Assembly: GCF_000785535.1 (NCBI RefSeq)
Contig: NZ_CP007595.1
Span: 2,316,439 to 2,380,438 of the forward strand
Length of the DNA stretch: 64,000 nucleotides
Source: Arthrobacter sp. PAMC 25486
GTDB lineage: Bacteria > Actinomycetota > Actinomycetes > Actinomycetales > Micrococcaceae
Direction of reading: 5' to 3'
Part shown: piece after piece, positions 44,800-53,323 of the stretch
Layout: every line of letters starts with the position of its first letter
Position numbering within the stretch: position 1 is the first letter of the stretch
Position numbers and translations under genes: made by a program
Notes under the pieces: generated by a model
The model's database searches: none
What the model was told of the DNA's origin: nothing
What the model saw: only the letters and a program-made list of their open reading frames with translations

Positions 44800-45749
44800 T
44801 AGAAGTAGCCGTCTTTCTTGCGGTCTTCCATGGCGGCCTCGGAGATGCGGTCATCGGCCCGGGTGGCGCCACGTTCGGTCAGGGTGGAGGCGGCAACTTC
44901 ACGCACTACGTCGTGGACGGTGGTGGCGTCGGAGGCTACGGCGCCGGTGCAGGACATGTCCCCCACGGTGCGGTAGCGGACCTGCTTGATGACGACGTGC
45001 TCATCGGGACGGGGCTCCGAGACCGGACCCACCGCACGCCACATGCCATCGCGCTCATACACTTCGCGGTCATGGGCGTAGTACAGGCCCGGCAGCTCGA
45101 TGTTCTCGCGGGCAATGTAGCGCCAGATGTCCAGCTCGGTCCAGTTGCTGATGGGGAACGCACGCACGTGCTGACCCACCGTGTGGCGGCCGTTGTACAG
45201 GTTCCACAGCTCGGGGCGCTGGTTGCGCGGATCCCACTGGCCAAACTCGTCACGGAGGCTCAGGATGCGTTCCTTGGCGCGGGCCTTGTCCTCGTCGCGG
45301 CGGCCGCCGCCGAAAACGGCGTCGAACGTGTTCTTGGCGATGGCATCCAGCAGCGGCGCCGTTTGCAACGGGTTGCGGGTGCCGTCGGCGCGCTCGGCCA
45401 GCTCACCGGAATCGATGAACGCCTGAACCGAACCAACCTCAATGCGCAGGCCCAACCGCTCAACCGTGCGGTCGCGGAACTCGATGACCTCCGGGAAGTT
45501 GTGACCGGTGTCCACGTGCAGCACGGGGAACGGCACCTTGCCGGGCCAGAACGCCTTGGTGGCCAGGTGCAGCATCACCACCGAGTCCTTGCCGCCGGAA
45601 AAGAGCAGCGCGGGGCGCTCAAACTCGGCGACCACCTCGCGGATGATGTGGATGGCCTCGGATTCGAGCAGGTCCAGGGAGTTCAAGGTCTCCCCGGCCG
45701 CCGGTGCAATCCCGGGGCTCAGGTCGTTGTCGATCGTTTGGGTGCTCAT
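44799..45749 (-). CDS. cysD: Sulfate adenylyltransferase subunit 2
   Basis: A 316-residue PP-loop adenylyltransferase forming APS from sulfate and ATP together with CysN. The PP-loop is ALLFSGGKDSVVMLHLA; HVDTGHNFPEVIEFRD and VFGGGRRDEDKARAKER are hallmark CysD blocks. The ATG at 45749 overlaps the cysH stop as ATGA; an in-frame ATG 15 bases upstream is also possible. Confidence 0.94.
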   Translation of the reverse strand: MSTQTIDNDLSPGIAPAAGETLNSLDLLESEAIHIIREVVAEFERPALLFSGGKDSVVMLHLATKAFWPGKVPFPVLHVDTGHNFPEVIEFRDRTVERLGLRIEVGSVQAFIDSGELAERADGTRNPLQTAPLLDAIAKNTFDAVFGGGRRDEDKARAKERILSLRDEFGQWDPRNQRPELWNLYNGRHTVGQHVRAFPISNWTELDIWRYIARENIELPGLYYAHDREVYERDGMWRAVGPVSEPRPDEHVVIKQVRYRTVGDMSCTGAVASDATTVHDVVREVAASTLTERGATRADDRISEAAMEDRKKDGYF

Positions 45750-46504
45750 ACGTGTAGTCCGCATTCTGTCTTGGAGGTTCCGGCCCAGCGTCCGGACCTG
45801 GGGTCGGCGCCGGGGGCCACTTTGTTGGTGCAGGGGGCACATCCGATGGACGGGTAGCCCTGGCTGAGGAGTGGGTTCACGGGCAGGAGGTTGTCGTCGG
45901 AGTAGCTGATCAGCTCGTCGTACGTCCAGTCGGCGACGGGGTTGACCTTGACGAGGCCGTTCTTTTCGTCCCACACCACCAGCGGGGTGTTGGTGCGGGT
46001 GGGTGCCTCGTCGCGACGCACACCGGTGAACCACAGCTCGTATCCTGACAGGGAACGGGAGAGCGGTTCGACCTTCCGCAGCGCACAGCACTGGGCCGGG
46101 TCGCGGGCAAAGAGGTCCTTGCCCAGCAGCGAATCCTGCTCCGCCACGGTGTTCGCCGGCTCTACAGCGACAATGTTCACGCGCAGGTTCTCGGCCACTG
46201 CATCACGCGTGGCGTACGTTTCCGGGAAGTGATAGCCGGTGTCCAGAAACAGCACGTCGACGCCGGGCAACTGGTCCGCCACAAGTGCCGGCAACACTGC
46301 ATCGGCCATGGAACAGGCGACGGCGGCCGTACTGCTTGCGAAGTTCCGCGCCACCCAGGCGATGACCTCCTGGGCGGACGCGTTCCAGTCCAGTTCCGCG
46401 GCACCGGCGGCGGCACGGGCCTTCAGCTCCTCGTGCGAACGCAGCGTACGGGTCTCGCCCCCCACCGGTTCGACCGATGGCAGGGGCGTGCTTGCAACGG
46501 TCAT
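45746..46504 (-). CDS. cysH: Adenylyl-sulfate (APS) reductase, iron-sulfur type
   Basis: A 252-residue reductase producing sulfite from APS. It has the DTGYHFPETYATRD block and the [4Fe-4S]-binding pattern of assimilatory APS reductases: CC in DPAQCCALRKVEPL and C-x-x-C in IGCAPCTNKV. The catalytic C-terminal cysteine is in KTECGLH. The cysteines separate it from PAPS reductases of the enteric type. It overlaps sir upstream (ATGA) and cysD downstream (ATGA). Confidence 0.93.
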   Translation of the reverse strand: MTVASTPLPSVEPVGGETRTLRSHEELKARAAAGAAELDWNASAQEVIAWVARNFASSTAAVACSMADAVLPALVADQLPGVDVLFLDTGYHFPETYATRDAVAENLRVNIVAVEPANTVAEQDSLLGKDLFARDPAQCCALRKVEPLSRSLSGYELWFTGVRRDEAPTRTNTPLVVWDEKNGLVKVNPVADWTYDELISYSDDNLLPVNPLLSQGYPSIGCAPCTNKVAPGADPRSGRWAGTSKTECGLHV

Positions 46505-48273
46505 GTCAGCAGCTCCTCATCCACCCGGTGCGCAAATTCTGCGAAAGTCTCCTCGGAGATGCGGTTGGCCGCGTAGCTGCGGATGACGCGCTCCACGTAG
46601 TCGGAGAGGTCGTCCACCGCCACCTTGAGCCCGCGAACGGTGCGGCCCAGGCCTGCCTCCTCGCGGTTCTGCGAAGCCAGCCCGCCACCCAGGTGAACCT
46701 GGAAACCGCCTGTTGTGCCGCCGTCGTCCGTGGGAACGACGATCCCCTTCAGGCCGATGTCCGCCGTCTGGATGCGGGCGCAGGAGTTGGGGCAGCCGTT
46801 GATGTTCAGGGTGATCGGGTCGCCCAGCAGGCCAGCGTCGATCAGGTCGGTCATGCGTTGTTCGAGTTCTCCGATGACGTGCTCGGCCGTGTCCTTGGTG
46901 TTGACGATGGCGAGCTTGCAGAATTCGATGCCCGTGCAGGCCATGGTGTTGCGGCGGAACACGGACGGCCGGGCGGACAGGCCAATGGTGTCGAGCCCCG
47001 CGATGACGGTTTCGACGTCTGCGCCGGCGATGTCCAGGGCCAGGATCTTCTGGTGCGGTGTGGTGCGCAGGCGGTGCGAGCCGTGGGTCTCGAGGAGGTC
47101 GGCGAGCGCCACGAGCTTGTCGCCGGAGAGCCGACCAACGAAGGGGGCCGAGCCGATGAAGAACTTGCCGTCCTTCTGCTCGTGGACGCCAACGTGGTCG
47201 CCGAGGTCTTTGGCCTGCGGCGGCACAATGCCCTCGGGAAGCTTGCGGCCCAGGTATTCGTCTTCAAGGATTTGGCGGAACTTCTCCACACCCCAGTCGG
47301 CGATCAGGAACTTCAGGCGGGCCTTGTTGCGCATGCGCCGGTAGCCGTAGTCACGGAAGATGCTCGTGACGGCCTCCCACACGGCGGGCCCGTCCTCCGG
47401 CGGCACAAAAACGCCGACGCGCTGGGCCAGTCGCGGCGCCGTGGACAGCCCGCCGCCAACCCACAGGTCGTAGCCGGGGCCGAGTTCGGGGTGGCGCACG
47501 CCCACGAAGGAGACATCGTTGATCTCGTGCACCGTGTCCTGGTTCGGGTGGCCGGTGATGGAGGTCTTGTACTTACGCGGCAGGTTGGAGAACTCCGGGT
47601 TGCCAATGAAGCGACGGTTCAATTCCAGGATGAATTCGGTGGGGTCAAGGATTTCCTCCTTGGCAATCCCGGCCACCGGGGAGCCAAGAATGACGCGGGG
47701 AACATCGCCGCAGGCCTCGGTGGTTGAGAGGCCAACGGCTTCCAGGCGGCGCCAGATCTCCGGCACGCTTTCCACCTCCACCCAGTGCAGTTGGATGTTC
47801 TGCCGGTTGGTCAAATCAGCGGTGCCGCGGGCAAAGTCGCGCGAGATCTGGCCGATGACGCGCAGTTGCTCGGTGGTGAGACTGCCGCCGTCGATCCTCA
47901 CCCGCAGCATGAGGAACTTGTCCTCGAGCTCGTGCGGTTCCAGCGAGGCCGTCTTGCCGCCGTCGATCCCCTGCTTGCGCTGCGTGTACAGCCCCCACCA
48001 GCGGAAGCGGCCGTGCAGGTCGTCATCGGTGATGGCGTCGAAGCCCTCATGCGCGTAAATGGTCTCGATGCGGTGGCGCACGGAGAGGCCGTCGTCGTCC
48101 TGCTTCCACACCTCGACCGGGTTCAGCGGGGCCTTGCCGTCAACCTTCCACTGCCCGTGCGGCTTGGCTGCGGGACGGGGGCGTGCCGTGCGGACCGGCT
48201 TTTCGGCGGGGGCGTCGGTGGGTGCGGTGGCGGCGCTCTGGGCGTTCGCTCCGGCTAGAGCTGTCTGTGTCAT
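46501..48273 (-). CDS. sir: Ferredoxin-dependent sulfite reductase
   Basis: A 590-residue sirohaem/[4Fe-4S] enzyme reducing sulfite to sulfide, first gene of the operon. The cluster ligands are visible as CTGIEFC and GCPNSC. Two ferredoxin-like half-domains repeat, and the N-terminal 45 residues are Ala/Pro-rich. Its length and the absence of an NADPH flavoprotein subunit point to ferredoxin as donor, supplied presumably by FprA copy 2; sirohaem comes from CysG and SirB. NirA-type nitrite reductases are related, but cysHDN beside it settles the role. A triple 10-bp motif lies 43 bases upstream. Confidence 0.93.
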   Translation of the reverse strand: MTQTALAGANAQSAATAPTDAPAEKPVRTARPRPAAKPHGQWKVDGKAPLNPVEVWKQDDDGLSVRHRIETIYAHEGFDAITDDDLHGRFRWWGLYTQRKQGIDGGKTASLEPHELEDKFLMLRVRIDGGSLTTEQLRVIGQISRDFARGTADLTNRQNIQLHWVEVESVPEIWRRLEAVGLSTTEACGDVPRVILGSPVAGIAKEEILDPTEFILELNRRFIGNPEFSNLPRKYKTSITGHPNQDTVHEINDVSFVGVRHPELGPGYDLWVGGGLSTAPRLAQRVGVFVPPEDGPAVWEAVTSIFRDYGYRRMRNKARLKFLIADWGVEKFRQILEDEYLGRKLPEGIVPPQAKDLGDHVGVHEQKDGKFFIGSAPFVGRLSGDKLVALADLLETHGSHRLRTTPHQKILALDIAGADVETVIAGLDTIGLSARPSVFRRNTMACTGIEFCKLAIVNTKDTAEHVIGELEQRMTDLIDAGLLGDPITLNINGCPNSCARIQTADIGLKGIVVPTDDGGTTGGFQVHLGGGLASQNREEAGLGRTVRGLKVAVDDLSDYVERVIRSYAANRISEETFAEFAHRVDEELLT

Positions 48274-48315
48274 GAAACGAGCGTAGGTTGCCGCATCCCC
48301 CGAGCCAATCAGCTT

Positions 48316-48341
48316 TGCAACGCTGGTTCACCTTGGGCAAC
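48316..48341. promoter_or_regulatory. Triple 10-bp repeat motif upstream of sir (sulfur motif 4)
   Basis: Minus-strand half-sites GTTGCC, GTGAAC and GTTGCA recur with a 10-base period, 43 bases upstream of the sir ATG. The outer half-sites deviate from the GTGAC seen in the other three copies. Confidence 0.5.
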
Positions 48342-48508
48342 ATTTCGTCACACCCACCATTTATGGGCGGGGTGTGCTGGGCGGAGCCTTGGCGGGCGTC
48401 TGTGGCTGCACGGCACAATGATTCCCCTTGAGGGACAGGGCCCGCGCAGGAAGCACCCCCTGCGGTGCGGAACGGCCGTGCACTTTGGGCCCGCGCAGGG
48501 TTAACGGG

Positions 48509-48543
48509 GTACGTGGCGCCACTTTCAAAGTGGCGCCACGTAC
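48509..48543. terminator. Perfect 35-base palindrome after the DsbA-like gene
   Basis: Arms of 17 bases (GTACGTGGCGCCACTTT and its complement) around a single C. It lies in the 333-base gap between the sir promoter and the 3' end of the DsbA-like gene, about 65 bases past that stop. Probably a terminator or REP-like element; the GTGGCGCCACTT core recurs in the hairpin at 56162. Apart from the sulfur motif nothing else is seen in the 48274-48606 gap. Confidence 0.6.
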
Positions 48544-48606
48544 GAACGCTACGGCGTGCAGACGAAAAGTCGCGGCGCTTATTTCTCCACGCCTACGTCG
48601 TCGCGG

Positions 48607-49797
48607 CTACTGCTTCGCGTCCAGGACTCCCTGGGCGAAATCCGGGAAGGGTCCGTCCATCCACTGCTTGCCATCCATGAAGACGCCGGGTATTCCGGTG
48701 AGCCCGTGGCCGACAGCCAGGAGCGTGGCTCCGGAGACCAGATCGAACATGTCCATTCCGGCCAGGCAATCGTCGATGTCTCCGGCCCCGACAGCATTGG
48801 CAAGCTCGACCAGGTAGTTGGTGTCCGGCATCATCGAGTCGATGGCCGGCTGGTTGGCCAACAGGGTGTCAATGAATCGCTTGTAATCTTCCGGCGCGGT
48901 GTTGGCCACGCAGGCCGCCGCCTCGGCTGCCCGGGACGAGTAGTCGGCACCGTCAGAATATTCGTCCAGGAAGCCCCCCGGGCGGTACTCAAGGGTGACG
49001 CCGCCCTGGTCCCCCAAGGCCCTCAGCGAGGGGCCGTACTCTTCTTCAAAGTCGGCACAGTCCGGGCACATGAAGTCCAGGTACACCACCACCTGGACCG
49101 GTTCACCACTGGCGGAGGCCTTGATGCCGATGTCTGCCAGGCTGGCGGGTTCCTTCGGCAGGTCCCAAATGTCCACGTCCGCGGTCAGGACGGTTGGCGG
49201 GATCAGCACCCCGTCCCGGCCAAAGGTGATGCCGCCGTAGGCATTGGTGTTGACTTGTTCCACAGTGCCGTTCGGCCGGGCACTTTCCGCATCCGGGTCG
49301 TATGAGGTGACGCCGGACGCCGCAAGCCCGCCGGCGGCGAGCACGACCACCAGTATGATGGCGGCCGCCACAGAGGCCGCGAGCGAGACATAGCCGATGA
49401 TGACACCAGCCAGCGCGAAGCCGCGGCCCTTCTCCCCTGTGCGCTTGATCTGGCCCAGCGCAATGTGCCCGGTGATGACACCGGCCAGGTTGACTACGAA
49501 GGACAGCACAAAGGCCACGATGGCCATGGTGTTGGTGGTGTCCTGCTTTAGTGCGGGCGCACCGTACGGAGGGTACGGCTGGCTGTGCGGGGACTGCGGG
49601 TAGGGCCCCTGCTGGTCACCGGGCTGCGCAAACGGTGGCGGGTAGAAGGGCGGCTGCGCAAACGGCGGCGGGAGGCCTCCGGGCTGCGCTGCGAACTGCT
49701 CGGGCTGCTGGTTTTCCGGCTGCGGCTGGTTGCCAGGCTGCTGGCCCCCTTCCGGAGCGGCTGAATTGTCAGAACTTTGTATTGGGTGTTCCCCCAC
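48607..49797 (-). CDS. Membrane-anchored DsbA-like thiol protein with Pro/Gln-rich N-terminus and DUF4190 segment
   Basis: A 396-residue protein. Residues 1-80 are Pro/Gln-rich and disordered. Residues 88-165 hold two membrane helices of the DUF4190 type (MAIVAFVLSFVVNLAGVITG and GFALAGVIIGYVSLAASVAA). The outside part (about 225-390) is a DsbA/thioredoxin-like domain with the active-site CPDC in YLDFMCPDCADFEE and the cis-proline region TGIPGVFMDGKQW. It should act in exported-protein disulfide exchange. GTG start at 49797 has AAAGG 7 bases upstream. No partner DsbB/VKOR gene is nearby. Confidence 0.85.
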   Translation of the reverse strand: MGEHPIQSSDNSAAPEGGQQPGNQPQPENQQPEQFAAQPGGLPPPFAQPPFYPPPFAQPGDQQGPYPQSPHSQPYPPYGAPALKQDTTNTMAIVAFVLSFVVNLAGVITGHIALGQIKRTGEKGRGFALAGVIIGYVSLAASVAAAIILVVVLAAGGLAASGVTSYDPDAESARPNGTVEQVNTNAYGGITFGRDGVLIPPTVLTADVDIWDLPKEPASLADIGIKASASGEPVQVVVYLDFMCPDCADFEEEYGPSLRALGDQGGVTLEYRPGGFLDEYSDGADYSSRAAEAAACVANTAPEDYKRFIDTLLANQPAIDSMMPDTNYLVELANAVGAGDIDDCLAGMDMFDLVSGATLLAVGHGLTGIPGVFMDGKQWMDGPFPDFAQGVLDAKQ

Positions 49798-49835
49798 GGG
49801 AAGCCTTTCATCGGGGTTGCTGACCGTCCATCATG

Positions 49836-50531
49836 TCAGGCGGCCGTGCCACGTGAAGAAACCGCCGCATCGAAGTGTTCCAGTGCCAGTTCGGCCAACA
49901 ATGTGGCGGGCAGCAGCGGCTCGGCCACGAGGTCGGCACCGGCCATCGAAAGCTGGTCATGGAAATAGCCCGGGGCCAGCAGGTAGGACGCGACGGCCAC
50001 ACCAACGGCGCCCCCGTCCCGCAGTGCGGCCACAGCTTCCGGAACCGACGGCTTCGCACTGGCACCGTAGGCGGCCATGACCCGCTCCGGACGACGGACG
50101 GCCAGGTCGGCCGCGAGCACCTCAATTTGCTCGGCCGCCTCGGGCCTGGACGATCCGGCCGCAGCCAGCACAACCCCCCACCCGGCGGGGAGCTCCCCCA
50201 GCCGCTCATCCAGCAACTTCGCCAGGCGTGGGTCCGGACCCAGCGGTGCCGCGGCGAATGTGTTGGGCCGGGAGGCAACGGCCTCGGCGATATCCACCTG
50301 CACGTGGTACCCCACGGTCAGCAGCAGCGGCACCACAACGACCCGGGAGTCCGGTGCCAGACCCGCAACCACGTCCGGCAGTGCGGGCTGTTGCACGTCA
50401 ACATAGGCCTCCAACACGGTGAGGCCGGGGCGCAGCTGCGCGATGTCGGCCCGGAGCTGGTTGATGCGGGTCTGCCCCTGGGCGTCGTTGGTGCCGTGGG
50501 CGCAGGCAATCATGATGGCCTGTTGCGTCAT
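49836..50531 (-). CDS. sirB: Sirohydrochlorin chelatase (SirB/CbiX family)
   Basis: A 231-residue protein of the SirB/CbiX chelatase family with two homologous halves. The first opens with IMIACAHGT, whose histidine is the metal ligand, and VVVVPLLLTVGYHVQVDIAE holds the second histidine. It would insert iron (or cobalt) into sirohydrochlorin, completing sirohaem for the sulfite reductase upstream, together with CysG. ATG at 50531 with AAAGGA about 10 bases away. It is the nearest co-oriented gene to the MFS transporter before it, with a 74-base gap. Confidence 0.85.
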   Translation of the reverse strand: MTQQAIMIACAHGTNDAQGQTRINQLRADIAQLRPGLTVLEAYVDVQQPALPDVVAGLAPDSRVVVVPLLLTVGYHVQVDIAEAVASRPNTFAAAPLGPDPRLAKLLDERLGELPAGWGVVLAAAGSSRPEAAEQIEVLAADLAVRRPERVMAAYGASAKPSVPEAVAALRDGGAVGVAVASYLLAPGYFHDQLSMAGADLVAEPLLPATLLAELALEHFDAAVSSRGTAA

Positions 50532-50605
50532 GCTCGGATGTCCTTTCGTGATGCTTTCCCGTCAATGTACGACAGCCTTACGACGGATCCCGCATGAATG
50601 TTGCC

Positions 50606-52096
50606 TCAAGTGTCGGGACCAGCCCCGGAACCAGCCTCCCTCCGCTGCGCCGGCGCATTGCTGATCCCCGCGGCGGACACGATCCCGCCAACAATGAATA
50701 GTGCGGCCGTAATTACCATGATGCGCCGGAACGAGCCAAAGTCCAGCACCCCGCCCAGCATGACGCCGGCGAGTGCCACGGCAATCAGCCCGGCCACCCT
50801 GGACACTGCATTGTTGATGGCCGAACCAATCCCGCTCTGCGATGTTGGAACCGCCCCCAGGATGGCTGCCGTCAGCGGCGCCACTGTGATGGACATGCCG
50901 ACGGAAAACACCAGGATGCCGGGCAGGATCTGCAGCCAGAAGTTGAACGGTGGCGCCGCCGTGGCCATCAGCAGGTAGCCCACACCGGCAACGATGGGCC
51001 CCACAGCCATGAACAGCCGCGGCCCGTATTTGCCGGCCAAGGTGCCGAACGGTCCAGACAGCAGCAGCAGGACCACGGCGGTGGGCATCGAGGCCAGGCC
51101 GGCGAGCGCCGCGGTAAACCCGGCCACTTCCTGCAGGAACAGCACCATCATGAGCCCGCCCAGCGACGCCCCGGCATAGATGAACGCCGTGGCCGCATTG
51201 CCCATGCCAAAATTGCGGATCCGGAACAAGCCCAACGGCATCATCGGCGCCCGAACGCGGTTCTCCCACCACAGGAACACCCCCAGCATCACCACCCCCA
51301 CCGCAAATGGCACCGACACCAGCGGGCTCCCCCACCCCAGCCTGTCCTGCTCGATCAAGGCAAAAACGGTGCCAAAAAGTCCGACGGCGGCCATCACCGC
51401 CCCGGGCACATCGACCCGTTGCGCCGTCCCCGGCAAGGTGACGTGCGCAGGGACAGTGACGGGCACAGCCACGGGAACGGGCACAGCCCCAGGGACGGGA
51501 GAAGCGGCAGGTGGGGTGCCCGCGAAGGGGGTTCCGGCGTCGTGCTTCAGGGAAAGCCCCCTCAGCAGCACCATGGTGGCGGCAATGGGGAGGACGTTGA
51601 TGGCGAAGATGATCCGCCAGCTGGCGTAGTCGACGAGCAGGCCGCCCAGCAGCGGGCCGGCAAGAAACGCCGTCCCGGTCCAGGCCGTCCAGGAGCCGAT
51701 CGCCTTGCCCTGTGCGGGCCCGCTGAAGGTGGACGTGATCAGGGCCAGTGAACTCGGCACCAACAGTGCGGCGCCGGCACCCTGTATACCGCGGGCCGCG
51801 ATGAGGAAAAGTGCGCTCGGTGCGAGGGCGCAGGCGAGCGAGGCGAGGCCGAAGATGAGCAGGCCGGCGCGGAGGATGCGCACGCGGCCGAAGGTGTCGG
51901 ACAGTGAGCCGGCGATCAGAATCAGGGAACCGAGTGCGAGGAGGTAGGCGTCGACCACCCACTGTTGCGTGGTGATGCCGCCGCCGAGCTCGCGGGTCAT
52001 GGCGGGCAGTGCAACGTTGACAATGGCGCCATCCAGGAATGCCACGAACGAGGCGAGGATGGCCACCCACAGTACGCGCCGCTGCACACCCTGCAT
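50606..52096 (-). CDS. MFS drug transporter, DHA2 (EmrB/QacA) family
   Basis: A 496-residue, 14-helix exporter. The N-terminus FVAFLDGAIVNVALPAM carries the DHA2 family motif D1 around the first membrane aspartate; GSLSDTFGRVRILRAGLLIF is motif A, and GIQGAGAALLVPSSLALI motif B with its glycine-rich turn. A long Pro/Val-rich insertion lies between the two halves. Its start is 5 bases past the ABC permease stop, so it is probably expressed with the ABC-2 exporter. Confidence 0.9.
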   Translation of the reverse strand: MQGVQRRVLWVAILASFVAFLDGAIVNVALPAMTRELGGGITTQQWVVDAYLLALGSLILIAGSLSDTFGRVRILRAGLLIFGLASLACALAPSALFLIAARGIQGAGAALLVPSSLALITSTFSGPAQGKAIGSWTAWTGTAFLAGPLLGGLLVDYASWRIIFAINVLPIAATMVLLRGLSLKHDAGTPFAGTPPAASPVPGAVPVPVAVPVTVPAHVTLPGTAQRVDVPGAVMAAVGLFGTVFALIEQDRLGWGSPLVSVPFAVGVVMLGVFLWWENRVRAPMMPLGLFRIRNFGMGNAATAFIYAGASLGGLMMVLFLQEVAGFTAALAGLASMPTAVVLLLLSGPFGTLAGKYGPRLFMAVGPIVAGVGYLLMATAAPPFNFWLQILPGILVFSVGMSITVAPLTAAILGAVPTSQSGIGSAINNAVSRVAGLIAVALAGVMLGGVLDFGSFRRIMVITAALFIVGGIVSAAGISNAPAQRREAGSGAGPDT

Positions 52097-52101
52097 GGGT
52101 C

Positions 52102-53322
52102 TCAGCCCTTCCGGGAGAACGCCGTGCGCAGGGAAAGCTTGCGGTTGTACTCAATGGAGCCGTAGCGGAACAGGTGTACGGCCACGCGCAGGGCCAGGAA
52201 TCCGAACACGAACAGTTCCACGATCACCACGGCCGCGGAGAACCCGCTGAGTGAGCCGAATGCGTTGCGCAGCATGGCCGTGATGGGCGCCGTGAACGGG
52301 AAGTAGGTGAAGATTTTCACGATCACCGAGCCGGGGTCGCTGACAATCATCGACACAATGTAGAACGGGATGAACATCATGATCATGACCGGGCCAAACA
52401 CCATGCTGGCGTCCTTGGCGGTGGGCATGACGGCGCCAATGCCGACCAGCACGCCGGTGAACAGGATGAATCCGCCAATGAACAGCAGCGCCCCAACGAG
52501 CATGGGCAGCGGCTGGAGTTGCAGGTGGGACAGGTCAAAGTCGGGCAGGGCCAGTTGCTCGCGGAAGAACAGGTAGCCAAGCACCATGGGGGCGGCAAAC
52601 ACCACGGCCTGCAGTGCACCCACGAGGAACAGTGAGATGACCTTGCCCACCACCAGCGTTGTCGGGTTCAGCGTGGTCAGGATCATCTCCGTGACCCGGT
52701 TTTCCTTCTCCTCCAGCGTGGAGGCGAGCATTTGGTTGGCCAGCAGGATGATCACCACATAAAACAGCACCAGAAACAGCAGTGGCGGCACCACCGTTTC
52801 CAGCCCGCCCGACGGTTGCCCATCCTTGAAAGTCTGCGTTTCGGTACTGAATTTCCCCTGCACCAGCGCCGTCAATTCGGCCGATCCCACCTTTTCCTGG
52901 GCCGAGAGCACCACCAGCTGCGTGGCCACGGCGTCGTACGTGCCGTTCTTGAAAATGCCCTGGTCCGCCCCATAAACCTGCACCGGCTCCTTCGTGGGGT
53001 TGGCCGGGATGCTAAAGAAGGCGTCCAGTTTCCCCTCCTTGACGCGTTCGACGGCGGAGCCCGGGTCGGTCTCGAGCGCGCCGCCCATCGCTGTGGCCAG
53101 CTTGGGATCAATGAGCCCGGAGGCATCCGTGTAGCTGAAGGACAAGGTCTGGTTCTTTTGGGCATCCGCCCGCGACTGGGTGGCGGAACTGCTGGCAAAC
53201 ACCAAAGCAAAAACAATGCCCAGCAGGACGGGGATGGCCAGGGTGGCGATCCAAAAGCGCCGCTTCTTGATGGTCCTGGTGAACTCAAATTCCACCACGG
53301 TGCGCAGGTTGTGCCGGGCCAT
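52102..53322 (-). CDS. ABC-2 type transporter permease (NatB-like)
   Basis: A 406-residue permease. A first helix at residues 21-41 is followed by a large outside domain, then five to six C-terminal helices starting with LVLFYVVIILLANQMLASTL. The EEKENRVTEMILTTLNPTTL element after helix 2 is diagnostic of NatB/YhaP-like ABC-2 proteins. ATG at 53322 (MARHNLRTVVEFE); the stop of the ATPase gene is one base upstream. It probably exports sodium or a small peptide/drug. Confidence 0.9.
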   Translation of the reverse strand: MARHNLRTVVEFEFTRTIKKRRFWIATLAIPVLLGIVFALVFASSSATQSRADAQKNQTLSFSYTDASGLIDPKLATAMGGALETDPGSAVERVKEGKLDAFFSIPANPTKEPVQVYGADQGIFKNGTYDAVATQLVVLSAQEKVGSAELTALVQGKFSTETQTFKDGQPSGGLETVVPPLLFLVLFYVVIILLANQMLASTLEEKENRVTEMILTTLNPTTLVVGKVISLFLVGALQAVVFAAPMVLGYLFFREQLALPDFDLSHLQLQPLPMLVGALLFIGGFILFTGVLVGIGAVMPTAKDASMVFGPVMIMMFIPFYIVSMIVSDPGSVIVKIFTYFPFTAPITAMLRNAFGSLSGFSAAVVIVELFVFGFLALRVAVHLFRYGSIEYNRKLSLRTAFSRKG

Positions 53323-53323
53323 G

